This document shows, piece after piece, positions 1 through 8,497 of a DNA stretch of 64,000 nt (positions within the stretch are counted from its first letter, which is position 1; each line of letters opens with the position of its first letter). The notes beneath the pieces were generated by a model, which had not been told where the DNA came from, did not search any database, and saw only the letters and a list, made by a program, of their open reading frames with translations. Source of the stretch: Methylobacterium sp. Leaf465 (GTDB lineage: Bacteria; Pseudomonadota; Alphaproteobacteria; Rhizobiales; Beijerinckiaceae); contig NZ_LMRA01000012.1 in NCBI RefSeq assembly GCF_001424705.1, positions 186,043-250,042 of the forward strand. Direction: 5' to 3'. The position numbers and the translations under genes are program-made.

Positions 1-582
1 GCCGTGGCCGAAGGCGCCGGCCCGGATGCGGATGGGCGACTGGTCGGCGGGCAGCGGCCGCTCTGCCCCGAGATCGCGATGGCCGGTCCAGGTGATCGTG
101 CGGGGCCGGCCGGAGGCGGTGACGGCGCGGTCGCCGACCTGCAGGTCCTCCACGGCGACCTCGCCCCGCGTCGTCAGGATGCGCGTGCCGGACCCGAAAC
201 AGAGGGCGAGGGGCGACTGGTCCACGTTCGAGACGGAATTGTTGTACTGAAAGCCATCCTGGTTGGTGAACAGGATGTAGACGTAACTGCCGGCTTTCTC
301 GCCTGTCGTTGGAAAGCGCACGACGGTGCCATCGGTGCCGGTCTTGCCATAGTAGGTGAGGCTCTGTGGGTAGGGTGTCCCATCGGGCTGTATCACGGTG
401 ATGGGCTCATTCGACGTATCGCCGAACACGCCGAGGTTGTCGCCTGACCCGGTGCTGGCGGTTTCCGTCAGCGTGTAGCCCGGCGGGTCGGACATGACAT
501 TGCCCACCAAGAACCCGTCTGAAGTCGGCCGCAGTTCCACGAAATTCTTGTACGTTATGGAAGGATTGGGGCCGGACAACAT
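1..582 (-). CDS. Hint-domain protein, C-terminus cut by window edge
   Basis: The frame opens with ATG at 582 behind GGAG and stays open to base 1, giving 194 codons; the C-terminus lies outside the window. Residues 1-125 are Gly/Thr/Ser/Asn-rich and not recognised. From about residue 128 comes CFGSGTRILTTRGEVAVEDL followed by QVGDRAV and an RTITWTGHRDL stretch, the start of an alphaproteobacterial Hint domain (Hint_2 type), with the presumed nucleophilic Cys at the domain start. Hint domains in intein and hedgehog proteins catalyse an N-S acyl shift and self-cleavage, so the N-terminal part may be released or modified. The AT-rich block just upstream (about 600-735) probably holds its promoter. 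The family call is firm; biological role unknown. Confidence 0.8.
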   Translation of the reverse strand, partial: MLSGPNPSITYKNFVELRPTSDGFLVGNVMSDPPGYTLTETASTGSGDNLGVFGDTSNEPITVIQPDGTPYPQSLTYYGKTGTDGTVVRFPTTGEKAGSYVYILFTNQDGFQYNNSVSNVDQSPLALCFGSGTRILTTRGEVAVEDLQVGDRAVTASGRPRTITWTGHRDLGAERPLPADQSPIRIRAGAFGHG

Positions 583-1287
583 CGTTGCGCTCCATGTATC
601 GATTTGTCTATAGCGTTTCTAGGATTTCATAACTTTAAAAGCCAATAGAATTCGACAGAAATACTTCTATAGATATATCTCAATACATCGAAGGTATAAG
701 AACATATTTAATCGGGCAATGTGAAAGTCGCGCAATTGTGCAATGAGGTCGGCACGGGACGGTGAGGGGCGGTGAGGGGCGGAAAGCTCGTTCTCCTGCA
801 CTCAGGTGCTTCCCACGAGTCTGTGGAACGGCATGCGAAACTTCACACGCCGTTGCAGCACTTTTTTTAGCGGTTGGATTCGCAGTTGCGGATTGGATTG
901 GTGGCCGCACCTAAGTCGACGCGTCGGAAGGGTGACGATGGCGCCGGGGTGCCACCCGTTTGCGCGATCGATGCGCGAGGGCCGGTCGCAGCGTCGGCGC
1001 CGGGGAGGAGCGAAAGGTCGTGATTACCGCCGCGACGAAACGGGCCCGGTGGGGCTCGCCGTTCAGCCGAAGCGTGGGCGGCGTCGCGGCGCGCGTCCGC
1101 CGTCCTGTTTCGCGAAGCGGGGGCGGACGGCGTTCCAGGGACCGCCCGTTTCCGGCCCGGTGTTCTACGTGGAGGCAGCGCCGGGGATCGTTCGGACTGC
1201 GGAGCGGTCGCAGACCGAACGCGTCCGAGACTGGGTCACATCCGCCGAATGGTCACGTGGATGCACGGCGACGAAACAGGCTCGGAC
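583..1287. other. 705-bp intergenic region, no supported gene
   Basis: Bases 600-735 are AT-rich, unlike the rest of the window, and probably contain the promoter of the leftward Hint gene. A 10-bp unit GGTGAGGGGC occurs twice in tandem at 761-780. From about 900 the DNA is GC-rich with several open frames on both strands, but their predicted proteins are Arg-rich and low in complexity, as expected of chance frames in high-GC DNA. I see no coding gene here. Confidence 0.6.
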
Positions 1288-1521
1288 TCAGGATGACCGG
1301 TTGAGGGCAGCGCCGATATAGTTGTACATGGCGGTCGTCTGGTCGGCGAAGTACCGCATCGCGGTCACGATCGCCAGAAAGACCATGGCCATGATCAAGC
1401 CGTACTCGAGGGCCGTCGATCCGGACCTGTCTTCGAGGAAGCGGCGGGCCAGAATCTGCAGATCGTGCCGCGCCGGAAATCTCCGCCGACCCCTGGCCTG
1501 TTCGCAATCCAGTTCGGTCAT
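1288..1521 (-). CDS. Flp/Fap-type pilin (class IVb prepilin)
   Basis: A 77-residue protein. After a charged 35-residue leader comes GSTALEYGLIMAMVFLAIVT, the signature of Flp pilins: Gly-1/Ser+1 cleavage region, Glu+5, then the hydrophobic helix, ending in an IGAAL-like tail. Such prepilins are cleaved by a TadV/CpaA peptidase and assembled by a Tad/Cpa machine into adhesive pili. No tad/cpa gene lies within the window, so this is an orphan pilin gene that would rely on a locus elsewhere. The leader is longer than the usual 15-25 residues, so a later non-ATG start is possible. Confidence 0.85.
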   Translation of the reverse strand: MTELDCEQARGRRRFPARHDLQILARRFLEDRSGSTALEYGLIMAMVFLAIVTAMRYFADQTTAMYNYIGAALNRSS

Positions 1522-1717
1522 GGCCCCAGGGAATCTTTCGCGGACGTCGATCGTGGGAAACGTTACGCGACCTTCCTTGCGGAGGACTTAAACGGATCGT
1601 CGAAGTCCGGACGGGAGCCGATGCGACGGGCCGGGCGCGTCAGCCCCCGGTCCGTCTTTCACGCTTGCCCGACCCGTCCAGGCCATCGGATCGAGCCGGC
1701 CGGCCCCGCGGCGACGG

Positions 1718-2023
1718 TCAGGCCTTGCCGGATTCCTTGCGCAGGGCATCGATTCGCTGGGATGCCTCGGCCTTGTCGAGATCGGGGTCGAACGCGTCCG
1801 GGTCCTTCGCCTCTTCGGACAAGGTCTTGAGGTAGGACGCTTGCGCGCCGGTCATCGGCTCGCCGCCGGTGGTCCACTCGCTCGGATCCTTGATCTGGTT
1901 CGAGACGTCCTTCGGATCGGTCTTGGGGTTCTCGTGAGCTTCCGAAGCGTCAGACTTGGACGTGTCGGACTTCGATGAGTCGGACTTGGATGCCTGGGTC
2001 TTGTTCGCCTGGGTGCCGGCCAT
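1718..2023 (-). CDS. DUF3072-domain small protein
   Basis: A 101-residue acidic, soluble protein starting at ATG 2023 behind AGAGG. Residues 1-45 are a low-complexity Lys/Ser/Asp tail containing SKSDSSKSDTSKSD repeats. The C-terminal half carries DPSEWTTGGEPMTGAQASYL followed by KTLSEEAKD and LDKAEASQRIDALR, which matches the DUF3072 family. No function is established for that family. The frame can be extended upstream to 2266, but the extension looks non-coding and the internal ATG has the ribosome site. It stands alone, divergent from the MarR gene at 2257. Confidence 0.8.
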   Translation of the reverse strand: MAGTQANKTQASKSDSSKSDTSKSDASEAHENPKTDPKDVSNQIKDPSEWTTGGEPMTGAQASYLKTLSEEAKDPDAFDPDLDKAEASQRIDALRKESGKA

Positions 2024-2256
2024 GTTCGGATCCTCTGGTTCACGAAATGTTCTAGTAAACGCGAGGCTCAACGGCGGGTTCCTGCGCCTGCGACCGATAA
2101 GGCCGGTCGTCCCGTGGTCATCTGTCTCACGGGTTCGCGCGATTCGGACACGTAGGCGGTTCTCGCGATCGGCTGTTCCCATTGGGGGAACGGGGCTCGG
2201 CGTGCCGTCACGCGTCCTCTGATCCCAGGCTTGACGGGTCGCGTCCGGGCTGGAAC

Positions 2257-2814
2257 ATGTCAACAACGCTGACGTACATCGAGGTCGCCCGAGACGTGAC
2301 TGCCCACGCGATGCGAGACGCCGACGCGCCGCTGCCGTCCTCCGGTTCCGGCGATGATCTCATCGAGCTTCTGTTCTTCGCTTACCGGGATTTCGTCGGC
2401 GACCCCGACCGCATCCTGGCCCAGTACGGCTTCGGCCGGGCCCATCACCGGGTGCTGCACTTCGTCGACCGCTATCCGGGTCTTACGATCGCCGAACTCC
2501 TGGATATTCTGCGCATCACCAAGCAGAGCCTGAACCGGGTGCTGAAGGATTTGATCGAGCAGGGCTACATCGCGCAGAAGACCGGCACCAGCGACCGGCG
2601 CCAGCGGCTGCTGTTCTGCACCGCGGCCGGGGCGGACCTCGCCGGCGACCTCATGCGGGTCCAGAGCCGGCGGGTGGCGCGCGCCCTCGCGGCATCGGAG
2701 CGCGGCGGCGAGGCTCCCCTCTCCGCCGAGAGCTTCCTCTTCGGCATGATCGAACCCGACGCGCGCGCGGCCGTGCAGCGCCTGATGTCCCGGCGCGCCG
2801 GCAAGGCCGCCTGA
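2257..2814 (+). CDS. MarR-family winged-helix regulator (PetP-like)
   Basis: A 185-residue protein. Residues about 60-150 hold a MarR-type winged helix: HRVLHFVDRYPGLTIAELLD, then LRITKQSLNRVLKDLIEQGY as recognition helix, and a DRRQRL wing. The stop codon overlaps the start of the response-regulator gene (TGATG), so the two are translationally coupled. A MarR gene directly ahead of an OmpR-type regulator resembles the petP-petR pair of Rhodobacter, a precedent for the arrangement only. The start at 2257 is chosen because upstream sequence looks non-coding; no strong Shine-Dalgarno is visible, and ATG 2311 is an alternative. Confidence 0.85.
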   Translation: MSTTLTYIEVARDVTAHAMRDADAPLPSSGSGDDLIELLFFAYRDFVGDPDRILAQYGFGRAHHRVLHFVDRYPGLTIAELLDILRITKQSLNRVLKDLIEQGYIAQKTGTSDRRQRLLFCTAAGADLAGDLMRVQSRRVARALAASERGGEAPLSAESFLFGMIEPDARAAVQRLMSRRAGKAA

Positions 2815-3536
2815 TGGCCACGCCCGGGGCGCGCCAGACCGCCGATCTTCCCGACCATGCGCCGCACGTCCTGGTGGTCGACGACGATCGCCGGGTACGG
2901 GAACTGCTGTCGCGTTTTCTCTACGAGCAGGGCTTCCGCGTCACCGCGGCCGGGAACGTGCCCGAGGCCCGCACCAAGGCGCAGTGCTTCGTCTTCGATG
3001 CCCTGGTGCTCGATGTGATGATGCCCGGCGAGAGCGGTTTCGATTATGCCCGGGAAGTCCGCCAGACCTCGCGCGTGCCGATCCTGATGCTGACCGCGCG
3101 CTCGAATCCCAACGACCGGGTCATGGGCCTGGAGATCGGCGCCGACGACTATCTGCCCAAGCCCTTCGAGCCGCGCGAGCTGATCCTGCGCCTGTCGAAC
3201 ATCATCAAGCGGCGCAACGAGGCCGGCGGCCGCGCCCAGAGCCACGACACCGTGACCTTCGGACCGTTCGCCTACCGGATCGACCGGGGCGAATTGCGCC
3301 GCGCGGACGAGCTGATCCGGATCACCGAGCGCGAGCGCGAGATCCTCACCCTCCTGGCCCAGGCCGCTGGCGGCAACGTGGAACGGGAGGCCCTGGCCGG
3401 AAGCGGCGGCCTCGCCGCCGAGCGCAGCATCGACGTGCAGATCAACCGCCTGCGCCGGAAGACCGAGGTCGATCCGGCCAATCCCCTGTTCCTGCAGACG
3501 GTGCGGGGCGTCGGTTACCGCCTCGCGGTCGACTGA
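2814..3536 (+). CDS. OmpR/PhoB-family response regulator (PetR-like)
   Basis: A 240-residue two-domain regulator. The receiver has the acidic triad D23-D25, phospho-acceptor D67 in LVLDVMMPGESGF, T94 in MLTAR and K116 in YLPKPFEP. The C-terminal half is a winged-helix trans_reg_C domain ending VDPANPLFLQTVRGVGYRL. It is coupled to the MarR gene upstream and is followed 4 bp later by a histidine kinase, its obvious partner. The target genes cannot be read from the sequence; the adjacent efflux pump is on the opposite strand behind a terminator. Confidence 0.93.
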   Translation: MATPGARQTADLPDHAPHVLVVDDDRRVRELLSRFLYEQGFRVTAAGNVPEARTKAQCFVFDALVLDVMMPGESGFDYAREVRQTSRVPILMLTARSNPNDRVMGLEIGADDYLPKPFEPRELILRLSNIIKRRNEAGGRAQSHDTVTFGPFAYRIDRGELRRADELIRITEREREILTLLAQAAGGNVEREALAGSGGLAAERSIDVQINRLRRKTEVDPANPLFLQTVRGVGYRLAVD

Positions 3537-3540
3537 GCCC

Positions 3541-4932
3541 ATGGCCGGCACCGGCCTGCTCCAGCGCACGGCGACCCGCCTCGCTGCCCTGCCCCGGCCA
3601 CGGCGGATGTGGCGGATCGTCAGCCGCGCCATCGGTGACCTGCTGCCCAAGGGCCTCTATGCCCGATCGCTCATCATCATCATCGCGCCGGTGGTGCTGC
3701 TCCAGTCGGTGATCGCCTACACCTTCATGGAGCGCCACTGGCAGCTCGTGACGCGCCGCCTTTCCTCCGCCGTCACCGCCGACGTCGCCGCGCTGATCGA
3801 CATCTACGAGAGCTACCCGCAGGACAAGGATTCCGAGACCCTCACCCGGATCGCCAACGACCGGCTCAACCTCGACGTTGACATCCTGAAGGGGGCCAAG
3901 CTCCCCCCGGCGGGGCCGCGGCCCTTCTTCTCGATCCTGGACGAGGCCCTGTCCGAGGAGATCCGGCGCCAGATCCGCCGGCCCTACTGGATCGACACCG
4001 TGGGCCGCTCCAGCCTCATCGAGATCCGGGTCGCGATTCCCGACGGCGTGATGCGCGTCACCGCCCGGCGCAGCATGGCCTACGCCTCGAATTCGCACAT
4101 CTTCCTCCTGTGGATGAGCGGCTCGTCCCTGGTGCTGCTCGGCGTCGCGATCCTGTTCCTGCGCAACCAGATCAAGCCGATCCTGCGGCTGGCCGCCGTC
4201 GCCGAGAGCTTCGGCAAGGGCCGTGAGATCGAGTTCCGGCCCCGCGGGGCCCGCGAGGTGCGCCAGGCCGGCCACGCCTTCATCGAGATGAAGCGGCGCA
4301 TCGAGCGGGCGATGGAGCAGCGCACGACGATGCTCAACGGGGTCAGCCACGACCTGCGCACCATCATCACGCGGTTCAAGCTCTCCCTCGCCCTGGTCGA
4401 GCAGACCCCCGAGGTCGAGGACCTGCAGCGCGACGTCGACGAGATGAGTCGCATGCTGGAGGCCTACCTCGCCTTCGCCCGGGGCGATTCGGGCGAGGTG
4501 GCGGTGCCCACCGACATGCGCGCGCTCCTGGAGGACCTGCGCACCGACGTCGAGCGCCTCGGCGCCCATGTGGAGGCGGTGGACCTCGAGGACCATCCGC
4601 GGCTGACCCTGCGGCCGGATGCCATGCGGCGCTGCCTGTTCAACCTCGCGGCCAACGCGGCCCGCTACGGCGAGACCGTCGCGATCACGGGGCGGCGCGA
4701 GGCGAGGGCCTTCCTGGTCTCCATCGACGACGACGGCCCGGGCATCCCGCCCGATCAGCGCGAGGAAGTGTTCAAGCCCTTCGTGCGCCTCGACGATGCG
4801 CGCCAGGACGCGGGCGGCTCCGGCCTCGGGCTCTCCATCGCCCGCGACATCGCCCGGGCCCATGGCGGCGACGTCAGCCTGCATGACAGCCCGCTCGGGG
4901 GCCTGCGCGCCACGGTGCGGATCCCGGCCTGA
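3541..4932 (+). CDS. Membrane sensor histidine kinase, EnvZ-like
   Basis: A 463-residue inner-membrane kinase. Transmembrane segments lie near residues 44-62 and 187-208, enclosing a periplasmic sensor region of about 125 residues. A HAMP linker follows, then the H-box VSHDLRTIITRFKLSLAL with phospho-accepting H270, an N-box around NLAANAARYGE, and G-boxes DDDGPGIPPDQREEVF and GGSGLGLSIARDIA. It starts 4 bp after the response-regulator stop and completes a MarR - regulator - kinase operon. The ligand is not identifiable. Weak Shine-Dalgarno, consistent with translational coupling. Confidence 0.93.
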   Translation: MAGTGLLQRTATRLAALPRPRRMWRIVSRAIGDLLPKGLYARSLIIIIAPVVLLQSVIAYTFMERHWQLVTRRLSSAVTADVAALIDIYESYPQDKDSETLTRIANDRLNLDVDILKGAKLPPAGPRPFFSILDEALSEEIRRQIRRPYWIDTVGRSSLIEIRVAIPDGVMRVTARRSMAYASNSHIFLLWMSGSSLVLLGVAILFLRNQIKPILRLAAVAESFGKGREIEFRPRGAREVRQAGHAFIEMKRRIERAMEQRTTMLNGVSHDLRTIITRFKLSLALVEQTPEVEDLQRDVDEMSRMLEAYLAFARGDSGEVAVPTDMRALLEDLRTDVERLGAHVEAVDLEDHPRLTLRPDAMRRCLFNLAANAARYGETVAITGRREARAFLVSIDDDGPGIPPDQREEVFKPFVRLDDARQDAGGSGLGLSIARDIARAHGGDVSLHDSPLGGLRATVRIPA

Positions 4933-5064
4933 TCCGGGCTCATCGACCGCAGGAAAGCGTGGCCGATCCAGCTTGGCGCCGGGTGCGGGGCGATGCTATG
5001 AGAGGCGCAGCAAACGCCACAGGGACCGGTGAACCGGGTCCGACAGAGGTTGAGAGACCCGCCC

Positions 5065-5259
5065 ATGAACAGCCCGCTGACCCCCCTCCTGATCCTCCTG
5101 CTCCTGCCGATCACCGCCATCTGCGCCGTGCTCTACACGGATGCGGGCATCGAGCCGGCGCTGTTCTACGCCACCGTGAAGACCTTCGTGGTGCTTTTCA
5201 TCGTCGCCGGCGGCCTCTGCTTCGCCGCGAGCCGCCTGGCCGCTCGCAGCGAGGGCTGA
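5065..5259 (+). CDS. Small two-helix membrane protein, unknown function
   Basis: A 64-residue protein with two hydrophobic segments (about residues 3-22 and 33-54) and short charged ends. ATG 5065 lies behind a GAGAG stretch; an upstream in-frame ATG at 5029 would add a basic leader and is less likely. It sits between the kinase gene and a strong hairpin terminator on the same strand, so it may be the last gene of that operon or be transcribed from the 130-bp gap. The family is not recognised. Confidence 0.6.
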   Translation: MNSPLTPLLILLLLPITAICAVLYTDAGIEPALFYATVKTFVVLFIVAGGLCFAASRLAARSEG

Positions 5260-5286
5260 GCGCGCGCGAGCCCAGGACCGCCGACG

Positions 5287-5318
5287 AAAAGGCCCGGACC
5301 GAAAGGTCCGGGCCTTTT
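5287..5318. terminator. Bidirectional rho-independent terminator
   Basis: A perfect 14-bp stem AAAAGGCCCGGACC / GGTCCGGGCCTTTT with a GAAA tetraloop. The A and T tracts on either side let it work on both strands, ending the rightward small-membrane-protein transcript and the leftward efflux operon, which stop on either side of it. Confidence 0.9.
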
Positions 5319-5341
5319 CGTTTGGCCCCCCTGCTGGCGGC

Positions 5342-8300
5342 CTATTCGGCCGCGATGCGCGGCGGCAGGATCGGCTTCGGGTCGTTGGCCGAATGGGTCG
5401 GCGGCCGCGCGAACGCGCCCTCCGTCGGCTCGTCCACGCGTCCGACGAAGCGGCCGAAGACCCGCACGAAGAGGCGCGACAGGTCGTCCACCAGGACGAA
5501 GATCGCCGGCACGAAGACCAGCGACAGGCCCGTGGAGACGATCAGGCCGCCGATGACCGCGATCGCCATGGGCGCGCGGAACTCGCCGCCGATGCCGAGC
5601 GCCATGGCGGAGGGCACCATGCCGGCCGCCATGGCGATGGTGGTCATCACGATCGGCCGGGCGCGCTTGCGGCCGGCATCGATGATCGCGGTGGCACGGT
5701 CGACGCCGCGGGCCATCTCCTCGACGGCGAAGTCCACCAGCATGATGGCGTTCTTGGTCACGACGCCCATCAGCATGAGGATGCCGATCACCACCGGCAT
5801 CGAGATTGGCTTGTTGAAGATCAGGAGGCCGAGGATCGCGCCGCCGATGGAGAGCGGCAGCGAGAACAGGATGGTCAGCGGCTGCAGAAAGTTCCCGAAC
5901 AGCAGCACCAGCACGCCGAACACCATCATCAGGCCGGCGCCCATGGCGAGGGCGAAGCCCTCGAAGACCTCGCCCATCACCTCGGCGTCGCCCGTCTGGC
6001 GAATGGTCACGCCGGGCGGGAGGTCCTTGGCGGTGGGCAGGGCGAGGACGGCGCCGATCAGGGCGCCGAGGGCGTCCGATCCCTCCATGTCGGCCTCCAG
6101 GGCGACCCGGATGGCCCGGTCGTAGCGGTCGATGGCTGTGGGGCCGCGCCCGAGGCTGAGATCGGCCACGGTGGAGAGCGGCACGGCCGCGCCGCCCTTG
6201 ACCGGGACCTTCAGGGTTTCGAGCTGCGAGAGGTCGCCGCGCAGGCGCTCCGGCAGCTGCACCCGGATCGGCACCTGGCGGTCGATGGTGTTGAACTTGG
6301 CCAGATTCGCGCCGATGTCGCCGATCGTGCCGACCCGCACGGTCTCGGCGATGAGGTCGGTCGTGACGCCGAGATCGGCCGCGACCCCGGCCTTCGGGCG
6401 GATGCGGATCTCGGTGCGGTCCAAGGGGGCCGTCGAGAGCACGTTGACCAAGTGGGGTACGCCCGCGGCCTCGCGCTGGAGCTTGGCCGCCGTCTCCGCC
6501 ACCACCGCCTTGTCGGGGCCGGACACGATCAGGGTCACGTCGCGCTGGCCGCCCTCGCGCAGGGCCCAGAATCGGATGTCGGGCACGTCGTGCAGGATCG
6601 CCCGGATGGCGATGTCCACCTGCTTCTGGGTGCGATGGCGGGTGTTCTTCGGCGTGAGATTGATGGTGAAGGTCGCGAGCCGGACTTCCTTCTTCCCGGG
6701 CAGCTGCCGGCCGCCGTCGACGAAGACGCTGCGCACCTCCGGCAGGGCGCGGATGCGCTCCACGAGGGCGTCCGTCACCTGCGTGGTGTCGGCGAGGCGA
6801 GCCCCCGGCGGCAGTTCCACCACGAAGATGGTGCGGGCGGCGTCCTCCGCGGGGAGAAAGCCTGCCGGCAGCAGCCCGGTGGACAGGATCGACCCGGCGA
6901 AGCAGGCGAGCCCGAGCACCAGGGTGATGAACTTGTGGCGCACCGACCAGGCGACCACGCGGGTGTAGCCTCGCATCACCGGGCCCTCGCGGGTGTGATC
7001 GGGGCCGTGATCGCGCAGGAAATAGGCGGCGAGCAGGGGCGTGATCAGGCGGGCCACCAGGAGCGACATGAACACCGCCGCCGCGATGGTGAGCCCGAAC
7101 TGCTTGAAGTATTGCCCGGCGATGCCGCTCATGAAGGAGACGGGGGCGAAGATCGCCATGATCGTCGCCGTGATGGCGATGACGGCGAGGCCGATCTCGT
7201 CGGCGGCCTCCAGGGCGGCGCGGTAGGGGGATTTCCCCATGCGCATGTGCCGGACGATGTTCTCGATCTCCACGATGGCGTCGTCGACGAGGATGCCGGT
7301 GACCAGCGTGATGGCGAGCAGGCTGACGGCGTTCAGGGAGAAGCCGAGGCTGCTCATCACCCAGAAGGTCGGCAGCACCGAGAGCGGCAGGGCGATCGAG
7401 GCGATCAGGGTGGCGCGCCAGTCCCGCAGGAACAGGAAGACCACGACGACCGCCAGGGCGGCCCCCTCCACGAGGGACAGCATCGCCGAGTGGTAATTGC
7501 CCACCGTGTTGGTGACCGAGGTGTCGATCAGGTCGAAGCGCACACCGGGATGGCGGGTGCCGAGTTCGGCGATGCGCTTGGCGACGCCGACGGCGACCTC
7601 CGCGTCGCTGGCACCGGTGGAGCGCGAGATCGCGAAGGCCACCACGGGCTCGCCGTTGAAGCGCGCGAAGGTGCGCGGCTCCTCCGAGCCGTCCACCAGG
7701 GTGGCGAGTTCGTCGAGGCGGACCTTGCGCCCGCCGGGGACGACGATCGAGGTTTCCGCCAGGGTGTCGAGGCTGGCCGCCCCGGCCAGGGTCCGGATGG
7801 ACTGCTCCTGCCCGCCGAGTTCGCCGCGCCCGCCCGCCATGTCGGCGGCGGTCAGGCGCAGCTGCCGGTTCACGTCGGCGGCCGTGATCCCCAGCGCCAG
7901 CAAGCGGTCGGGCTTGAGGGTCACGCGGACCTCGCGGGCGACGCCGCCGAGGCGCTCGACGCCCCCGACGCCCTTCACGCTCTGCACCTGCCGGGCGATG
8001 ACGTCGTCGATGAGCCAGGACAGGTCTTCCGGCGTCATCGCGGGCGCCGAGGCGCCGTAGATCATGATCGGCAGGCCCGCGATCTCGACGCGGTTGATGA
8101 TCGGCTCCTCGATGGTGCGGGGCAGGTTCACCCGCACTTTCGAGATGGCATCCTTGACGTCGTTGACCGCCCGGTCGCTGTTCACCTCCAGGCGAAATTC
8201 GATCGTGGTGCTGGAGACGCCCTCGGAGATCGTCGAGATGACGTGCTTGACGCCCTTCACCCCCGCCACCGCATCCTCGACGACCTTGGTCACCTGGGTC

Positions 8301-8485
8301 TGCAGCTCCGAGGGCGCGGCCCCGGATTGCAGCACCTGGACGGAGACGATGGGGATGTCGATGTTCGGAAAGCGCGTGATCGGCAGCGCGCGGAAGCTGA
8401 CCAGTCCGAGGACCACCAGCACCAGGAAGAGGACGAGGGAGGGGATCGGCTTGCGGATCGCCCAGGCCGAGATGTTCAGGCGCAT
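5342..8485 (-). CDS. RND efflux pump inner-membrane subunit (HAE1/AcrB type)
   Basis: A 1047-residue proton-driven transporter of normal family length. The N-terminus (MRLNISAWAIRKPIPSLVLF) starts transmembrane helix 1. Two repeats of about 500 residues follow, each with a large periplasmic loop. TM4 carries the acidic pair in GILVDDAIVEIENIV that relays protons, and the second half has the matching GVVTKNAIMLVDFAVEE. The adaptor gene lies 12 bp upstream on the same strand, so the two form an operon. No outer-membrane channel gene is present, so TolC/OprM must come from elsewhere. Substrates cannot be predicted; the family exports drugs, dyes and solvents. Confidence 0.95.
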   Translation of the reverse strand: MRLNISAWAIRKPIPSLVLFLVLVVLGLVSFRALPITRFPNIDIPIVSVQVLQSGAAPSELQTQVTKVVEDAVAGVKGVKHVISTISEGVSSTTIEFRLEVNSDRAVNDVKDAISKVRVNLPRTIEEPIINRVEIAGLPIMIYGASAPAMTPEDLSWLIDDVIARQVQSVKGVGGVERLGGVAREVRVTLKPDRLLALGITAADVNRQLRLTAADMAGGRGELGGQEQSIRTLAGAASLDTLAETSIVVPGGRKVRLDELATLVDGSEEPRTFARFNGEPVVAFAISRSTGASDAEVAVGVAKRIAELGTRHPGVRFDLIDTSVTNTVGNYHSAMLSLVEGAALAVVVVFLFLRDWRATLIASIALPLSVLPTFWVMSSLGFSLNAVSLLAITLVTGILVDDAIVEIENIVRHMRMGKSPYRAALEAADEIGLAVIAITATIMAIFAPVSFMSGIAGQYFKQFGLTIAAAVFMSLLVARLITPLLAAYFLRDHGPDHTREGPVMRGYTRVVAWSVRHKFITLVLGLACFAGSILSTGLLPAGFLPAEDAARTIFVVELPPGARLADTTQVTDALVERIRALPEVRSVFVDGGRQLPGKKEVRLATFTINLTPKNTRHRTQKQVDIAIRAILHDVPDIRFWALREGGQRDVTLIVSGPDKAVVAETAAKLQREAAGVPHLVNVLSTAPLDRTEIRIRPKAGVAADLGVTTDLIAETVRVGTIGDIGANLAKFNTIDRQVPIRVQLPERLRGDLSQLETLKVPVKGGAAVPLSTVADLSLGRGPTAIDRYDRAIRVALEADMEGSDALGALIGAVLALPTAKDLPPGVTIRQTGDAEVMGEVFEGFALAMGAGLMMVFGVLVLLFGNFLQPLTILFSLPLSIGGAILGLLIFNKPISMPVVIGILMLMGVVTKNAIMLVDFAVEEMARGVDRATAIIDAGRKRARPIVMTTIAMAAGMVPSAMALGIGGEFRAPMAIAVIGGLIVSTGLSLVFVPAIFVLVDDLSRLFVRVFGRFVGRVDEPTEGAFARPPTHSANDPKPILPPRIAAE

Positions 8486-8497
8486 GGGATCGTCCGA

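Noticed and set aside
806..1321. Overlapping open frames in 600-1320 on the + strand
   Set aside because: Products are Arg-rich and low in complexity with no domain; the only supported gene nearby is the Flp pilin on the minus strand.
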